From the NCBI RefSeq assembly GCF_009758175.1, contig NZ_WRPM01000097.1, forward strand, positions 1 to 64,000: a stretch of DNA of 64,000 nt. Direction: 5' to 3'. The notes below the pieces were generated by a model. It was not told the DNA's origin and made no database searches. It saw only the letters and a program-made list of their open reading frames with translations. Below, one piece after another: positions 7,974-17,128 of this stretch. The DNA is from Nesterenkonia alkaliphila (GTDB lineage: Bacteria; Actinomycetota; Actinomycetes; Actinomycetales; Micrococcaceae). The number at the start of each line of letters is the position of its first letter. Within the stretch, counting starts at the first letter, position 1. The position numbers were made by a program, and so were the translations under genes.

Positions 7974-10900
7974 GTGCCTGATCAGCTGCCCAGTGCCCGT
8001 GAGCTGATTGCTGCTGGATTCCAGGAGACTCAGCGTGCCCAGGCCTTCCTGGCCGACCCTGAGCTGGAGGGCCTGGACCCCGGCGCGTTGGTCGCCGCCC
8101 TGCAGGAGGCCCCCGATCCCGATCAGGCGCTGCTGCTGCTGATCCGCCTGCTGGAGCGCGCACCGCAGGTCCGCGAGGTGTTTCAGGAACCGGCGGCGCG
8201 CTCCTGCGAGGAGTATCGCCGCGCCATACCGCTGCTGCGGCTGCTGGGCGCCTCCCAGGCGCTGGGTGAGTTCCTGATTCGCCACCCCGACTGCGCTGAT
8301 CTGCTCCTGGAGTCCCAGGCCAAAGGTGTCCCTGAGGCAGACCCCACCGCTGAGCAGCTGCGCGAGATGCTGATGGGGGCAGTGCGGGCCGATCCGGCGG
8401 CCAAGCACCCGGCGGCCTCACTCAGCGAGGACTTCACCGCCAAGGAGGCGGGCCGGGCGCTGCGCATCGCCTACCGGTGTGAGATCACCCAGCTTGCCCT
8501 GCGCGATCTCACCGCCGATGATCCGCTGGCCTATCTGCCGGCGGCTGCCCGGCAGTTGGCAGATCTGGCTGCCGCGGCCATCGACGCCGCCCTGGCCGTC
8601 AGCCGAGCCCAGCTCACGGCACGGAAGCCGGAGTCCGAGCGTATTGAGCTGGCCGTAATCGGGATGGGCAAATGCGGAGCTCGGGAGCTGAACTACATCT
8701 CCGATGTGGATGTCATCTACGTGCACTCGGCCCCGGAGGAGTACGACGCCGCCGAGGCCCGGGACCTGGCCATCAGCCTGGCCAGCGGCATCGCCAAAGT
8801 GCTGGGCTCCGCCGAGGGTGAGCCGGCCCTGTGGGAGGTGGACGCCAATCTCCGGCCCGAGGGCAAGGACGGGCCGCTCTCCCGCACCCTGGAATCGCAT
8901 CAGGAGTATTACCGGCGCTGGGCAGCCGGATGGGAGTTCCAGGCGCTGCTGAAAGCCCGGCCGATCGCCGGCAGCCCGGAGCTGGGTGCCGCATATATGG
9001 AGCAGATGGGTCCCCTGGTGTGGCAGGCCGCCACCCGGGAGGGCTTTGTGCAGGATGTCCAGGCCATGCGGCGGCGGGTCTTTGAGAACATTCCGCACCG
9101 GCACGCTGACCGGGAGCTGAAGCTGGGGCGGGGCGGCCTGCGCGATATCGAGTTCACCGTCCAGCTGCTGCAGCTGGTGCACGGCCGGGTGGATGAGCAG
9201 CTGCGGGTCCGCGATACGCTCTCGGCGATCCAGGCACTGGGCGAGGGTGAGTATGTCTCCAGCCGGGACCAGGAAGCGATGAGCCGCTGTTACCGGCAGC
9301 TGCGGCTCTACGAGCACCGGATCCAGATGGCCCAGATGCGGCGCACCCATCTGATGCCTGAGAAGGAGGCCGCACTGCGCGCGCTGGCCCATGCGGCGCG
9401 TCCGCCCGGCCAGCCCCGCCGGCGCAGGCCGAAAGAGGTGACCAAGGAATGGCAGAAGGTAGCCCGTGAGGTGGCCACCTTCCACGAGACCATCTTCTAC
9501 CGCCCGCTGCTCTCCACCACTGCTGTGCTCTCCGAGGAGGAGGTCCGGCTCTCCCCGGAATCCGTGGCCGACCGGCTGGCTGCCCTGGGCTTCAGCGACA
9601 CCAAGGGAGCACTGCGCCATATCGAGGCGCTGACCTCCGGGGTCTCGCGAAAGGCCACGCTGCAGAAGCGGATCCTGCCGATGATGCTGGGCTGGTTCGC
9701 CGAGGGCGTGGACCCCGACCACGGGCTGCTGGCCTTCCGGCGGCTGAGCGAATCCCTGGGCACCAGCCCCTGGTACCTGACCATGCTGCGCGACTCCTCG
9801 GTGGCTGCTGAACGGCTCTGCCAGCTGCTGACCAGCTCCCGGTTCGTCTCCGACATGCTGGAGCACCGCCCGGAGTCCGCCCAGTGGCTAGGCGATGATG
9901 CGGCCCTGGCCCCCCGCGGCTTCGATGCGCTGTGGAATGAGGTGCAGAGCGCCCTGGACCGCCACGAGGGCGAATCTCAGACCGCGGTGCGGCTGGCCCG
10001 TCTGATGCGCCAGCGTGAGCAGCTGCGGATTGCGACCGCCGATGCCTGCGGGCTGATCAGCCAGCAGCAGGTTGGTGCCGCCCTGGCAGAGGTGGACCGG
10101 GTCGCTACGCTGGGCGCCCTACGAGTGGCCGAGGAGGAGATCTTCGCCGAGGAGGGCCGGTTGGTGAGCCTCCTGGTAATCGCCATGGGCCGCCAGGGTG
10201 GCCGGGAGATCAGCTACGGCTCGGATATGGACGCTATGTTCGTGCACCGTCCCGTGGCGGGGGCGCAGAAGGCCGCCGCTGACGCCCAGGCACAGAAGCT
10301 TGCGCTGCGGCTGACCCAGCTGCTGTCCAAACCGGTGCGGCCTGCGGTGCGCGGCGAGCTCCCGCTGCAGATCGATGCGGACCTTCGCCCAGAGGGTAAG
10401 AAGGGCCCGCTGTCCCGGTCTCTGGAGTCCTATGAGGAGTACTACCGGCGGTGGATGGACGTCTGGGAGCGCCAAGCTCTGCTGCGTGCCCGGCCGGTGG
10501 CCGGCTCCGACTGGCTGGCCGTGGACTTCATGGAACTGGTGGACTCCATCCGCTACGGTGCCCCGCCCAGCAGCGCCCAGCTGCGCGAGATCCGGCGGAT
10601 CAAAGCCCGGGTGGAGTCTGAGCGCCTGCCCCGTGGGGCAGATCCCTCACGGCATGTGAAGCTGGGCCGGGGCGGACTCTCCGATGTGGAGTGGCTGGTC
10701 CAGCTGCGGCAGCTGGAGTACGCAGCCGAACATCCGGTGCTGCGCGGGACCGCAACCCTGCAGGTGCTTGATGGGCTGGTGGAGGCTGGGCTGATGGGCT
10801 CCAGCGACGCCGAGGTGCTCAGCGCGGCCTGGCAGCTGTGCACTAAGGTGCGTTCTGGGATCATGATCTGGTCCGGAAAGACCTCCGATGTGCTGCCAAG

Positions 10901-11036
10901 CTCTCGCCGCGATCTGGAGGCCGTCTCCCGCTGGTGCGGCTTCGCCCCCGGCCAGGCCGCCGCCTTCGAGGAGCACTACCTGCGCACCACCCGCCGCGCC
11001 AGGCAGGTTTACGAGCAGCACTTCTACCAGGGCTGA
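7974..11036 (+). CDS. glnE: Bifunctional glutamine synthetase adenylyltransferase/adenylyl-removing enzyme
   Basis: Attaches and removes AMP on the conserved tyrosine of GlnA1 according to nitrogen status. The 1020-residue protein contains two nucleotidyltransferase modules. The first has SDVDVIYVHS near residue 243 (deadenylase half) and the second has YGSDMDAMFVH near 747 (adenylyltransferase half). Each is followed by an ANLRPEGKDGPLSR or ADLRPEGKKGPLSR block and a helical PII-uridylyl/GlnE domain. The start is GTG three bases after glnA2, so translation is coupled. Its target GlnA1 lies 4 kb downstream on the opposite strand and keeps the tyrosine. Confidence 0.97.
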   Translation: MPDQLPSARELIAAGFQETQRAQAFLADPELEGLDPGALVAALQEAPDPDQALLLLIRLLERAPQVREVFQEPAARSCEEYRRAIPLLRLLGASQALGEFLIRHPDCADLLLESQAKGVPEADPTAEQLREMLMGAVRADPAAKHPAASLSEDFTAKEAGRALRIAYRCEITQLALRDLTADDPLAYLPAAARQLADLAAAAIDAALAVSRAQLTARKPESERIELAVIGMGKCGARELNYISDVDVIYVHSAPEEYDAAEARDLAISLASGIAKVLGSAEGEPALWEVDANLRPEGKDGPLSRTLESHQEYYRRWAAGWEFQALLKARPIAGSPELGAAYMEQMGPLVWQAATREGFVQDVQAMRRRVFENIPHRHADRELKLGRGGLRDIEFTVQLLQLVHGRVDEQLRVRDTLSAIQALGEGEYVSSRDQEAMSRCYRQLRLYEHRIQMAQMRRTHLMPEKEAALRALAHAARPPGQPRRRRPKEVTKEWQKVAREVATFHETIFYRPLLSTTAVLSEEEVRLSPESVADRLAALGFSDTKGALRHIEALTSGVSRKATLQKRILPMMLGWFAEGVDPDHGLLAFRRLSESLGTSPWYLTMLRDSSVAAERLCQLLTSSRFVSDMLEHRPESAQWLGDDAALAPRGFDALWNEVQSALDRHEGESQTAVRLARLMRQREQLRIATADACGLISQQQVGAALAEVDRVATLGALRVAEEEIFAEEGRLVSLLVIAMGRQGGREISYGSDMDAMFVHRPVAGAQKAAADAQAQKLALRLTQLLSKPVRPAVRGELPLQIDADLRPEGKKGPLSRSLESYEEYYRRWMDVWERQALLRARPVAGSDWLAVDFMELVDSIRYGAPPSSAQLREIRRIKARVESERLPRGADPSRHVKLGRGGLSDVEWLVQLRQLEYAAEHPVLRGTATLQVLDGLVEAGLMGSSDAEVLSAAWQLCTKVRSGIMIWSGKTSDVLPSSRRDLEAVSRWCGFAPGQAAAFEEHYLRTTRRARQVYEQHFYQG

Positions 11037-11037
11037 G

Positions 11038-11043
11038 TATCCT
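11038..11043 (+). promoter_or_regulatory. -10 box for the thioesterase gene
   Basis: TATCCT overlaps the final bases after the glnE stop and lies 7 bases before the ATG at 11051, giving an internal leaderless promoter. A GGAG also falls between them, so read-through from glnE may be translated as well. Confidence 0.5.
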
Positions 11044-11050
11044 GGAGCCC

Positions 11051-11479
11051 ATGCTCTCGACCACAGTTCCGATTCATCTGCGCTGGGGCGATCAGGACGC
11101 CTACGGCCATATCAATAACGTCGCTGTGCTGCGGCTGCTGGAGGAGGCACGCTCCAGAGCCTTCTGGACCGCCCCGGATGCTGCCGAGCCCAGTGTCTTC
11201 CCACCGCTGCAGCCGGACCAGCAGGTATGGGCCCTGGTGGCCGACTTTTCCCTGAAGTACCGCCAGCAGCTGCCGTATCAGCATGAGCCGGTTCTGGTGA
11301 AGATGAACATCGGGAAGGTCGGCGGAGCCAGCTTCGTGATCGACTACGCCCTGTTCGCCTCCGAGGACGACGCCGCCCCGCGGGTGACTGCCGCCTCCAC
11401 CCTGGTCCTGGTGGACAGGGACACCGGCCGGCCGCACCGGCTCAGCCCCGAACTGCGTCAGAAGCTGCTGGGCCAGTAG
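11051..11479 (+). CDS. Hotdog-fold acyl-CoA thioesterase (4HBT family)
   Basis: 142 residues. The N-terminus has the 4HBT active-site signature RWGDQDAYGHINNV, in which the Asp of WGDQD and the GHINN turn match YbgC/FcbC-type thioesterases that hydrolyse acyl-CoA. The rest follows the single hotdog domain pattern (helix LRLLEEARSRAFW, then four strands). Substrate length is not predictable. An open frame extends upstream into glnE, but the signature starts right after the ATG at 11051. It is convergent with the luciferase-like gene. Confidence 0.88.
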   Translation: MLSTTVPIHLRWGDQDAYGHINNVAVLRLLEEARSRAFWTAPDAAEPSVFPPLQPDQQVWALVADFSLKYRQQLPYQHEPVLVKMNIGKVGGASFVIDYALFASEDDAAPRVTAASTLVLVDRDTGRPHRLSPELRQKLLGQ

Positions 11480-11549
11480 CTGCCTCAGCCTGCAGGCCGC
11501 GGCGCGGGCGCCAGCAGAGGAGGTCCCCAATGCGGCGCCAGGGCCCTTT

Positions 11550-12572
11550 TCAGGCGTCTTGCTCCTGCGGAGCCAGCAGCTCCAAAGTGCGGTGCTGGAC
11601 ATCCTCATCCGGGGCGAGGTTCACCAGTATCAGCTCATCGGCCTGCACCTGTTCGGCGAAGCTCTCCAACCATCGGACCACTTCTGCCCGATCCCCGGCC
11701 ACAGTCCTGGAGAGCATCCCGAGCACCTGCTGGCCGGCCGGATGATCGCGCAGCAGTTCCACATCCTCAGCGGAGAGCTCCTTATTGCGGCCCAGCATGG
11801 TCCGGATCCACCCGTTCTCCGCTTTGCGCCGCTGCTCACCTGCGGTGGCGGCGTCGTCATGGGCGATGACATTGGCAGCGGCGATGAAATGCGGCTGCGC
11901 CCCCGGGCCCAGCAGGGAGCCTTCGGCGCTGAAGCTCTCCCGGTAGGTGTGCGCAGCATGCTCGAGCATCTGCGGGGCGAAGTGGCTGGCGAAAGCATAG
12001 GGCAGGCCCAGCCGGGCAGCCAGCTGGGCGCCGAACAGGGAGGAGCCCAGGATGTAGAGCGGAACATTGGTGCCCCACCCGGGATAGGCGTTGACCCCCG
12101 GGATGCGGCTGTGCCCGGTGAGGTAGCCGGAGAGCTCCATGATGTCGGACTGAAACCGGTCGGCCCGTTCCTGATCCAGCCCGCTGCCGTCCCGGCGCAG
12201 CGCCCGCATAGTTGGAGCATCGGTGCCCGGAGCCCGCCCCAGACCCAGATCGATCCGCCCGGGGAAGAGTGTCTCCAGAGTGCCGAACTGCTCAGCGATC
12301 ACCAGCGGGGAGTGATTGGGCAGCATGATCCCACCGGCGCCGACTCGGACGTTCCGGGTTCCAGCGGCAATATGCTGGATCAGCAGACTGGTCGCGGAGC
12401 TGGCCACATGGGGCATGTTGTGGTGCTCAGCGAACCATATCCGCTCATAGCCCAGTCCGTCGGCGGTCTGTGCCAGGCGCAGCGATCGGGCAATGCCCTC
12501 AGCAATGGATTCGCCCTCGCGCACCCGGGCCAGGTCCAGCAGGGAGAGTGGAGGTAAGGAAGTGGAGGTCAT
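11550..12572 (-). CDS. LLM-class flavin-dependent oxidoreductase (luciferase-like monooxygenase)
   Basis: A bacterial-luciferase-fold TIM barrel of 340 residues. Family features seen are the N-terminal [14 protein letters not shown] segment, [17 protein letters not shown], the [23 protein letters not shown] block with the flavin-binding strand, and [13 protein letters not shown]. This subgroup (single-component LLM proteins that use FMNH2 or F420) is common in Micrococcales; the substrate is unknown. No leader or membrane segment. It is transcribed alone, away from the lipoate-ligase-like gene. Confidence 0.9.
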   Translation of the reverse strand: MTSTSLPPLSLLDLARVREGESIAEGIARSLRLAQTADGLGYERIWFAEHHNMPHVASSATSLLIQHIAAGTRNVRVGAGGIMLPNHSPLVIAEQFGTLETLFPGRIDLGLGRAPGTDAPTMRALRRDGSGLDQERADRFQSDIMELSGYLTGHSRIPGVNAYPGWGTNVPLYILGSSLFGAQLAARLGLPYAFASHFAPQMLEHAAHTYRESFSAEGSLLGPGAQPHFIAAANVIAHDDAATAGEQRRKAENGWIRTMLGRNKELSAEDVELLRDHPAGQQVLGMLSRTVAGDRAEVVRWLESFAEQVQADELILVNLAPDEDVQHRTLELLAPQEQDA

Positions 12573-12655
12573 ATCCGGTACAACCGGGCTCGGCGGGCAG
12601 AATCATCCGCTCTGACCTCAGCTGACAGCGGAATCACCGCACCGGGCCGACCTCC

Positions 12656-12661
12656 TAGGAT
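12656..12661 (+). promoter_or_regulatory. -10 box deciding the start of the lipoate-ligase-like gene
   Basis: TAGGAT followed by 7 bases and the ATG at 12669. This favours 12669 over the in-frame ATG at 12660, which lies inside the box. Confidence 0.55.
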
Positions 12662-12668
12662 GGAGGGT

Positions 12669-13787
12669 ATGGCCCACAGTTCCAGCACCGCCCACGGCGA
12701 GAACAGCACCGCCCACGGCGAGTACAAGGTCCCCGGCGGCAAGCTGGTGGTCGCGGACCTGGAGCTCTCAGCAGGTCACGCTGCCACCATCACCCGGGCA
12801 TCAGTCAACGGTGATTTCTTCCTAGAGCCCGACGACGCTCTGGAGAGTCTCAACACCTCATTGACCGGACTGCCCCTGAGCGCCTCCCGGGAGAAGATCG
12901 CCCAGGCGGTCCGGGAGGGGCTGGCTGAGGGCGCGCAGATGATCGGCTTCGACGAGTACGCGGTGGCCACCGCCGTACGCCGAGCGCTGGGACACGCCAC
13001 CACCTGGACGGATCACCAGTGGGAGCTGCTGCCGGCGGTCAATCTGCCCATCCGGCTCAATGTGGCCCTGGATCAGGTGCTCACCGAGGAGGTCGGCGCC
13101 GGGCGCAGGCCCCCGCTGATGCGGCTCTGGGACTGGTCCGAGCGCGCAGTGGTGATCGGTTCCTTCCAATCCCTGGCCAATGAGGTGGACTCCGAGGCCG
13201 CCTCAGCCCTGGATACCGTGGTGGCGCGGCGCATCTCCGGCGGGGGTGCCATGTTCATGGAGGCCGGCAACTGCATCACCTACTCGCTGTGCTTCCCGCA
13301 GTCCCTGGTAGACGGGCTGAGCTTTGCCGATTCCTACCCGTTTCTGGACGCCTGGGTGATGGAGGCTCTGGAACGGGTCGGCGTGCAGGCAGCCTATAAG
13401 CCGCTGAATGACATCGTCTCCGCTGCAGCCGGGGAGGGGCAGGGCCGCAAGATCGGCGGTGCCGCCCAGAAGCGGCTGGCCAACGGCGGGATGCTGCATC
13501 ACGTCACTATGAGCTATGACATCAATGCCGAGCGGATGACCCAGGTACTGCGGATCGGCCGGGAGAAGCTTTCCGATAAGGGGCACACCTCCGCAGTGAA
13601 GCGGGTGGACCCGCTGCGCAGCCAGACCGGTCTGTCCCGGCAGGCGCTTATGGAGGTTTTCGCAGAGACCTTCGCGCAGCGGCACGGGGCCGCAGTGGCC
13701 AGTATCCGCCCTCATGAGTTGGAGCGGGCTGAGCAGCTGGTCGAGGAGAAGTTCGGCACCGATGCGTGGACCGCCAGGGTGCCATGA
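12669..13787 (+). CDS. Lipoate--protein ligase-like protein with domains in swapped order
   Basis: Cofactor transferase of the BPL/LplA/LipB fold, 372 residues. Residues about 20-115 resemble the small accessory domain that is C-terminal in E. coli LplA (GGKLVVADLEL, NGDFFLEPDDALE, LTGLPLSAS). The catalytic domain follows with LRLWDWSERAVVIGSFQS-like strand order, ARRISGGGAMFMEAGN (the RRxSGGGxVxH-like block) and the lysine motif GRKIGGAAQKR near residue 260. The accessory domain therefore precedes the catalytic one. It probably attaches lipoate or octanoate to a 2-oxoacid dehydrogenase or GcvH. The N-terminus carries a duplicated STAHGEN heptad. The next gene starts 12 bases downstream, so the two may be co-transcribed. 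Confidence 0.85.
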   Translation: MAHSSSTAHGENSTAHGEYKVPGGKLVVADLELSAGHAATITRASVNGDFFLEPDDALESLNTSLTGLPLSASREKIAQAVREGLAEGAQMIGFDEYAVATAVRRALGHATTWTDHQWELLPAVNLPIRLNVALDQVLTEEVGAGRRPPLMRLWDWSERAVVIGSFQSLANEVDSEAASALDTVVARRISGGGAMFMEAGNCITYSLCFPQSLVDGLSFADSYPFLDAWVMEALERVGVQAAYKPLNDIVSAAAGEGQGRKIGGAAQKRLANGGMLHHVTMSYDINAERMTQVLRIGREKLSDKGHTSAVKRVDPLRSQTGLSRQALMEVFAETFAQRHGAAVASIRPHELERAEQLVEEKFGTDAWTARVP

Positions 13788-13799
13788 GACTCGGAAGCT

Positions 13800-14999
13800 A
13801 TGACCGCAGTCCCCTCAGAGGAGAGAGTTGACCAAGCGATGAGCATTGAAGATGTCCTGAGTCCTGAGCTGCTGGGCCGGATCCGTGACCGTGCCCCGGG
13901 TTATGACGCACGCAATGAGTTCTGCGCCGAGGACCTGGAGGATCTGCGGCAGGCCGGCTACCTCAAAGCGCTGGTGCCGACCGAGTTCGGCGGCCTGGGC
14001 TGGGAGCTTCCGCAGTTGGTGGCAGCCCAGCGGCTCTTGGCCGCCTATGCCCCGGCCACCTCGCTGGCGGTGAATATGCACCATGTCTGGGTCTCGGTGG
14101 CGCGGCAGATGGTGCGAATGGGCCATGATGAGTTCGAACAGGTGCTCACCGAGACGGCCCAGGGCCATATCTTCGCCTTCGGGATCTCGGAACCGGGGAA
14201 CGACGCAGTCCTCTTCGACTCCGTCACCGAGGCTCAGGTTCTGGAGGACGGGGCTGTGAGCTTCACCGGGATCAAGATCTTCACCACCCTGTCCCCGGTG
14301 TGGACCAGGCTGGGCCTCTTCGGCAAGGACACGGCGGCCAGCGGTGCCGAGGCAGAGAAGCCGCTGATCTTCGGGTTCCTGCCCCGGGAGGCTCAGGGTT
14401 GGCGCAGCGCCGAGGACTGGGATGTGCTGGGTATGCGGGCCACACACTCCCACAGCACGATCCTTGAGGGCGCCACAGTTCCGGCCGGGCGCATCGTCCG
14501 GCGGCTACCCACCGGTCCTAACCAGGATCCGCTGGTCTTCGCGATCTTCTCCTCATTCCTGACCCTGCTGGCCGCGGTCTACACCGGTCTCGGCGACCGG
14601 GCCCTGGAGCTCGGCGCTGAGCATGCCGCTGCCAGAACGGCGCTGACCACCGGGGAATCCCTGGACCAGGACCCGGACATCCGGTACAAGCTTGCCGAGG
14701 CGCAACTGGCCCAGTTGGCCCTGGACGCCCAGCTGAGCGGCATTGCTGCTGATGTGGAGACCGCAGCCGAGCACGGGGCCTCCTGGTTCCCCCGGCTGGT
14801 GACCCTGCGCACCACCGCCACCCGCACCGCCCGGGCAGTGCTCGAGACGGCCTTAGCGGTGAGCGGGGGAGCCCAGTACCGTCGCACCTCGGAGCTCTCC
14901 CGCCTCTACCGGGATGCTCTGGCCGGGATCCACCACCCCTCCGATGATGAGTCCGCCCACCGCACCCTGGCCAACTACCTGCTCGGCCCTCTGGGGTGA
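13800..14999 (+). CDS. Acyl-CoA dehydrogenase family flavoprotein
   Basis: 399 residues with the three-part acyl-CoA dehydrogenase fold: helical N-domain, beta middle domain (FGISEPGNDAVL, TGIKIFTTLSPVW, WDVLGMRATHSHSTI) and helical C-domain (GGAQYRRTSELSRLYRDALAGIHHPS). The C-terminal RLYRDALAGxxHP pattern is closer to the DszC/SfnB-like and other monooxygenase-type members than to fatty-acid dehydrogenases, so a thioester substrate is not assured. The ATG at 13800 is used here. The ATG at 13839 (MSIEDVL) is preceded by GAGGAGAG at rather long spacing and could be the true start. It probably forms an operon with the lipoate-ligase-like gene. Confidence 0.83.
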   Translation: MTAVPSEERVDQAMSIEDVLSPELLGRIRDRAPGYDARNEFCAEDLEDLRQAGYLKALVPTEFGGLGWELPQLVAAQRLLAAYAPATSLAVNMHHVWVSVARQMVRMGHDEFEQVLTETAQGHIFAFGISEPGNDAVLFDSVTEAQVLEDGAVSFTGIKIFTTLSPVWTRLGLFGKDTAASGAEAEKPLIFGFLPREAQGWRSAEDWDVLGMRATHSHSTILEGATVPAGRIVRRLPTGPNQDPLVFAIFSSFLTLLAAVYTGLGDRALELGAEHAAARTALTTGESLDQDPDIRYKLAEAQLAQLALDAQLSGIAADVETAAEHGASWFPRLVTLRTTATRTARAVLETALAVSGGAQYRRTSELSRLYRDALAGIHHPSDDESAHRTLANYLLGPLG

Positions 15000-15040
15000 G
15001 CCCGGCGTCGTCGTGATCATTCCCTCGTTAATCAGCTAAA

Positions 15041-15080
15041 GAGGGGTCCCGCCCACCAGTTCCGGTGAACAGGACCCCTC
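15041..15080. terminator. Bidirectional terminator between convergent genes
   Basis: GAGGGGTCC at 15041-15049 pairs perfectly with GGACCCCTC at 15072-15080. The loop contains a second small hairpin (CACC/GGTG). It is followed on the plus strand by TCTCTCTGTG and on the minus strand by TTTAGCTG, and it serves the acyl-CoA dehydrogenase gene and glnA1. Confidence 0.75.
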
Positions 15081-15106
15081 TCTCTCTGTGTGAGGTCAGC
15101 GGGACA

Positions 15107-16537
15107 TCAGACCGAGAAGTACAGCTCGAACTCGTGGGGGTTCGGCCGCAGGGCCAGCGGCTCGATCTCCTCAGTGCGCTTGTAGTCCACCCAAGCCTCC
15201 AGGAGTTCCTCGGTGAACACCCCGCCCTCGAGCAGGAACTCATGGTCAGCCTCCAGGGCCTCCAGGGCCTCTTCCAAGGAGCCCGGGGCCTGCGGAATGT
15301 CCTTGAGCTCCTCAGCGGGCAGCTCGTAGAGGTCCTTGTCCACCGGCTCATGCGGCTCGATCCGGTTCTTGATCCCGTCCAGGCCGGCCATCAGCATGGC
15401 GGCGAAAGCCAGGTAGGGGTTGCCGGAGGCGTCTGGGGCGCGGAACTCGATGCGCTTGGCCTTGGGGTTGGATCCGGTGATCGGGATGCGGACGGCCGCA
15501 GAGCGGTTGCCCTGGGAGTAGACCAGTGAGACGGGAGCCTCATAGCCCTTCACCAGGCGGCGGTAGGAGTTCACCGTGGGGTTGGTGAAGGCCAGCAGCG
15601 CGTGAGCGTGCTTCAGGATGCCGCCGATGTACCAGCGCGCGGTGTCCGAGAGGTTGGCGTAGCCGGTCTCGGAGAAGAACAGCGGCTCATCGCCGTTCCA
15701 CAGCGACTGGTGCACGTGCATACCGGAGCCGTTCTCCTCGAAGATCGGCTTGGGCATGAAGGTGGCGGTCAGGCCGAAGGCGGCAGCAGTGTTCTTCACC
15801 ACGTACTTGAACTTCTGGATGTCATCGGCGGCCAGGGTCAGGGTGTTGAACTTGTAGTTGATCTCCTGCTGGCCCGGGCCCGCCACCTCATGGTGGGAGC
15901 GTTCCACGGACAGACCCGCCCGCTCCAGGGCCAGCACGATCTCATCGCGGACCTCAGCGGTCTTGTCCTGCGGGGACACCGGGTAGTAGCCGCCCTTATG
16001 GGCCAGCTTATGGCCGTCCGGGGTGCCGGGGAACTCACCGGAGTTCTCATTGCCCCAGACAGCCTCTTTGGCGCCGATGGAGTAGAAGGACTCCTGGGGG
16101 GAGGACTTGAAGGCCACCGAGTCGAACAGGAAGAACTCTGCCTCGGGGCCGAAGAACGCGGTATCGGCGATCCCGGAGGAGGCCAGGTACTCCTCAGCCT
16201 TCTGGGCCACTCCGCGGGGGTCGCGGCCGTAGGGCTCCCCGGTGCGCGGGTTGATGATGCTGAAGGTCATCACCAGAGTCTTGGCCACGCGGTACTCGTC
16301 CACGAATGCAGTGGAGGGATCCGGGATCAGCTGCATATCGGATTCCTGGATGCCCTGGAACCCGCGGATGGAGGACCCGTCGAACAGCTGGCCGTCTTCG
16401 AAGAAGTCGAGATCCACAGTGTGGGCGGGGACGTTGAAGTGGTGCTGAAGGCCTGGCAGGTCGGTGAAGCGGACGTCGACGAACTTGACGTCCTCCTCCT
16501 CGATGAACTTCAGTACTTCTTCCGGGCTTGAAAACAT
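15107..16537 (-). CDS. glnA: Glutamine synthetase type I-beta (adenylylatable)
   Basis: Main ammonium-assimilating enzyme: glutamate, NH3 and ATP to glutamine; dodecameric. 476 residues, typical of GlnA1. Seen are [23 protein letters not shown] (the D50-loop equivalent), the glutamate-binding [25 protein letters not shown] and NRSAAVRIP. The regulatory tyrosine is present as Y404 in [11 protein letters not shown], the site modified by GlnE. AAGGAG lies 10 bases before the ATG. As in mycobacteria, an RDD protein gene is its divergent neighbour. Confidence 0.97.
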   Translation of the reverse strand: MFSSPEEVLKFIEEEDVKFVDVRFTDLPGLQHHFNVPAHTVDLDFFEDGQLFDGSSIRGFQGIQESDMQLIPDPSTAFVDEYRVAKTLVMTFSIINPRTGEPYGRDPRGVAQKAEEYLASSGIADTAFFGPEAEFFLFDSVAFKSSPQESFYSIGAKEAVWGNENSGEFPGTPDGHKLAHKGGYYPVSPQDKTAEVRDEIVLALERAGLSVERSHHEVAGPGQQEINYKFNTLTLAADDIQKFKYVVKNTAAAFGLTATFMPKPIFEENGSGMHVHQSLWNGDEPLFFSETGYANLSDTARWYIGGILKHAHALLAFTNPTVNSYRRLVKGYEAPVSLVYSQGNRSAAVRIPITGSNPKAKRIEFRAPDASGNPYLAFAAMLMAGLDGIKNRIEPHEPVDKDLYELPAEELKDIPQAPGSLEEALEALEADHEFLLEGGVFTEELLEAWVDYKRTEEIEPLALRPNPHEFELYFSV

Positions 16538-16677
16538 GCTGTCCGTGCTCCTTGTCGAGTGACTGTACAGGGAAGCCGAGAGCCTGTGGCCCCGGCGCTC
16601 CTCCTTACCCTACAGACCGCAGGGTTTCTCACCCGTCACGCAATTGTTTCCAGTAGGTTACGGAGTTCGCACACGGA

Positions 16678-16683
16678 TAGACT
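16678..16683 (+). promoter_or_regulatory. -10 box for the RDD gene (leaderless GTG)
   Basis: TAGACT followed by 8 bases and GTG at 16692. No ribosome binding site is present, so the upstream in-frame ATG at 16644 is unlikely to be the start. Confidence 0.55.
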
Positions 16684-16691
16684 TGATCCCC

Positions 16692-17120
16692 GTGAGCCGA
16701 CAGGACGATGACCGCGACGCCCACTCCTCCGGCCACCCGGGGCAGCAGCTGGGCCTGCCCGCCTCCGGTCCCGGGGCGTTGGCCCCGTGGGGCCGGCGCA
16801 TCCTGGCACTGTTCATTGACTGGGGGATCGCCTCGTTAATCTCCCTGACCTGGTTCAACTATGACCCTTGGGTTACCCTGGGCCTCTTTGTGCTGATGCA
16901 GGTGGCCCTGGTGGGGCTGCTGGGGGTGAGCATCGGCAAACGTCTGGCGCGCATCCAGGTGGTCCGGCTCCGCGATTCGGCCCCGGCCACGATCCCGGGA
17001 CCGCATATCGCCCTGCTGCGCACCGTGCTGCTGCTGGCGGTGATTCCAGTGGCGCTGATATCCCCGGACGGCCGTGGTCTGCATGACAGAATCACAGGGA
17101 CAGTGCAGGTCATCATGTGA
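16692..17120 (+). CDS. RDD family membrane protein
   Basis: About 142 residues from a leaderless GTG. After a hydrophilic, Gly/Pro-rich N-terminus comes the RDD signature helix (PWGRRILALFIDWGIASLIS, where the usual R-D of the family appears as R and D). A second and a third membrane helix follow (TLGLFVLMQVALVGLLGVSI, IALLRTVLLLAVIPVALIS), and the GKRLARIQVVR loop and the LHDRITGT end are family hallmarks. The function is unknown; the neighbourhood with glnA is conserved in actinobacteria. Confidence 0.85.
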   Translation: MSRQDDDRDAHSSGHPGQQLGLPASGPGALAPWGRRILALFIDWGIASLISLTWFNYDPWVTLGLFVLMQVALVGLLGVSIGKRLARIQVVRLRDSAPATIPGPHIALLRTVLLLAVIPVALISPDGRGLHDRITGTVQVIM

Positions 17121-17128
17121 GGAACCTC

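Noticed and set aside
8418-9866. 482-residue open frame antisense to glnE
   Set aside because: It is a shadow of the GC-rich glnE codons. The composition (many Gln, Gly, His, Pro) is typical of antisense frames, no family is visible, and the glnE reading is unambiguous.
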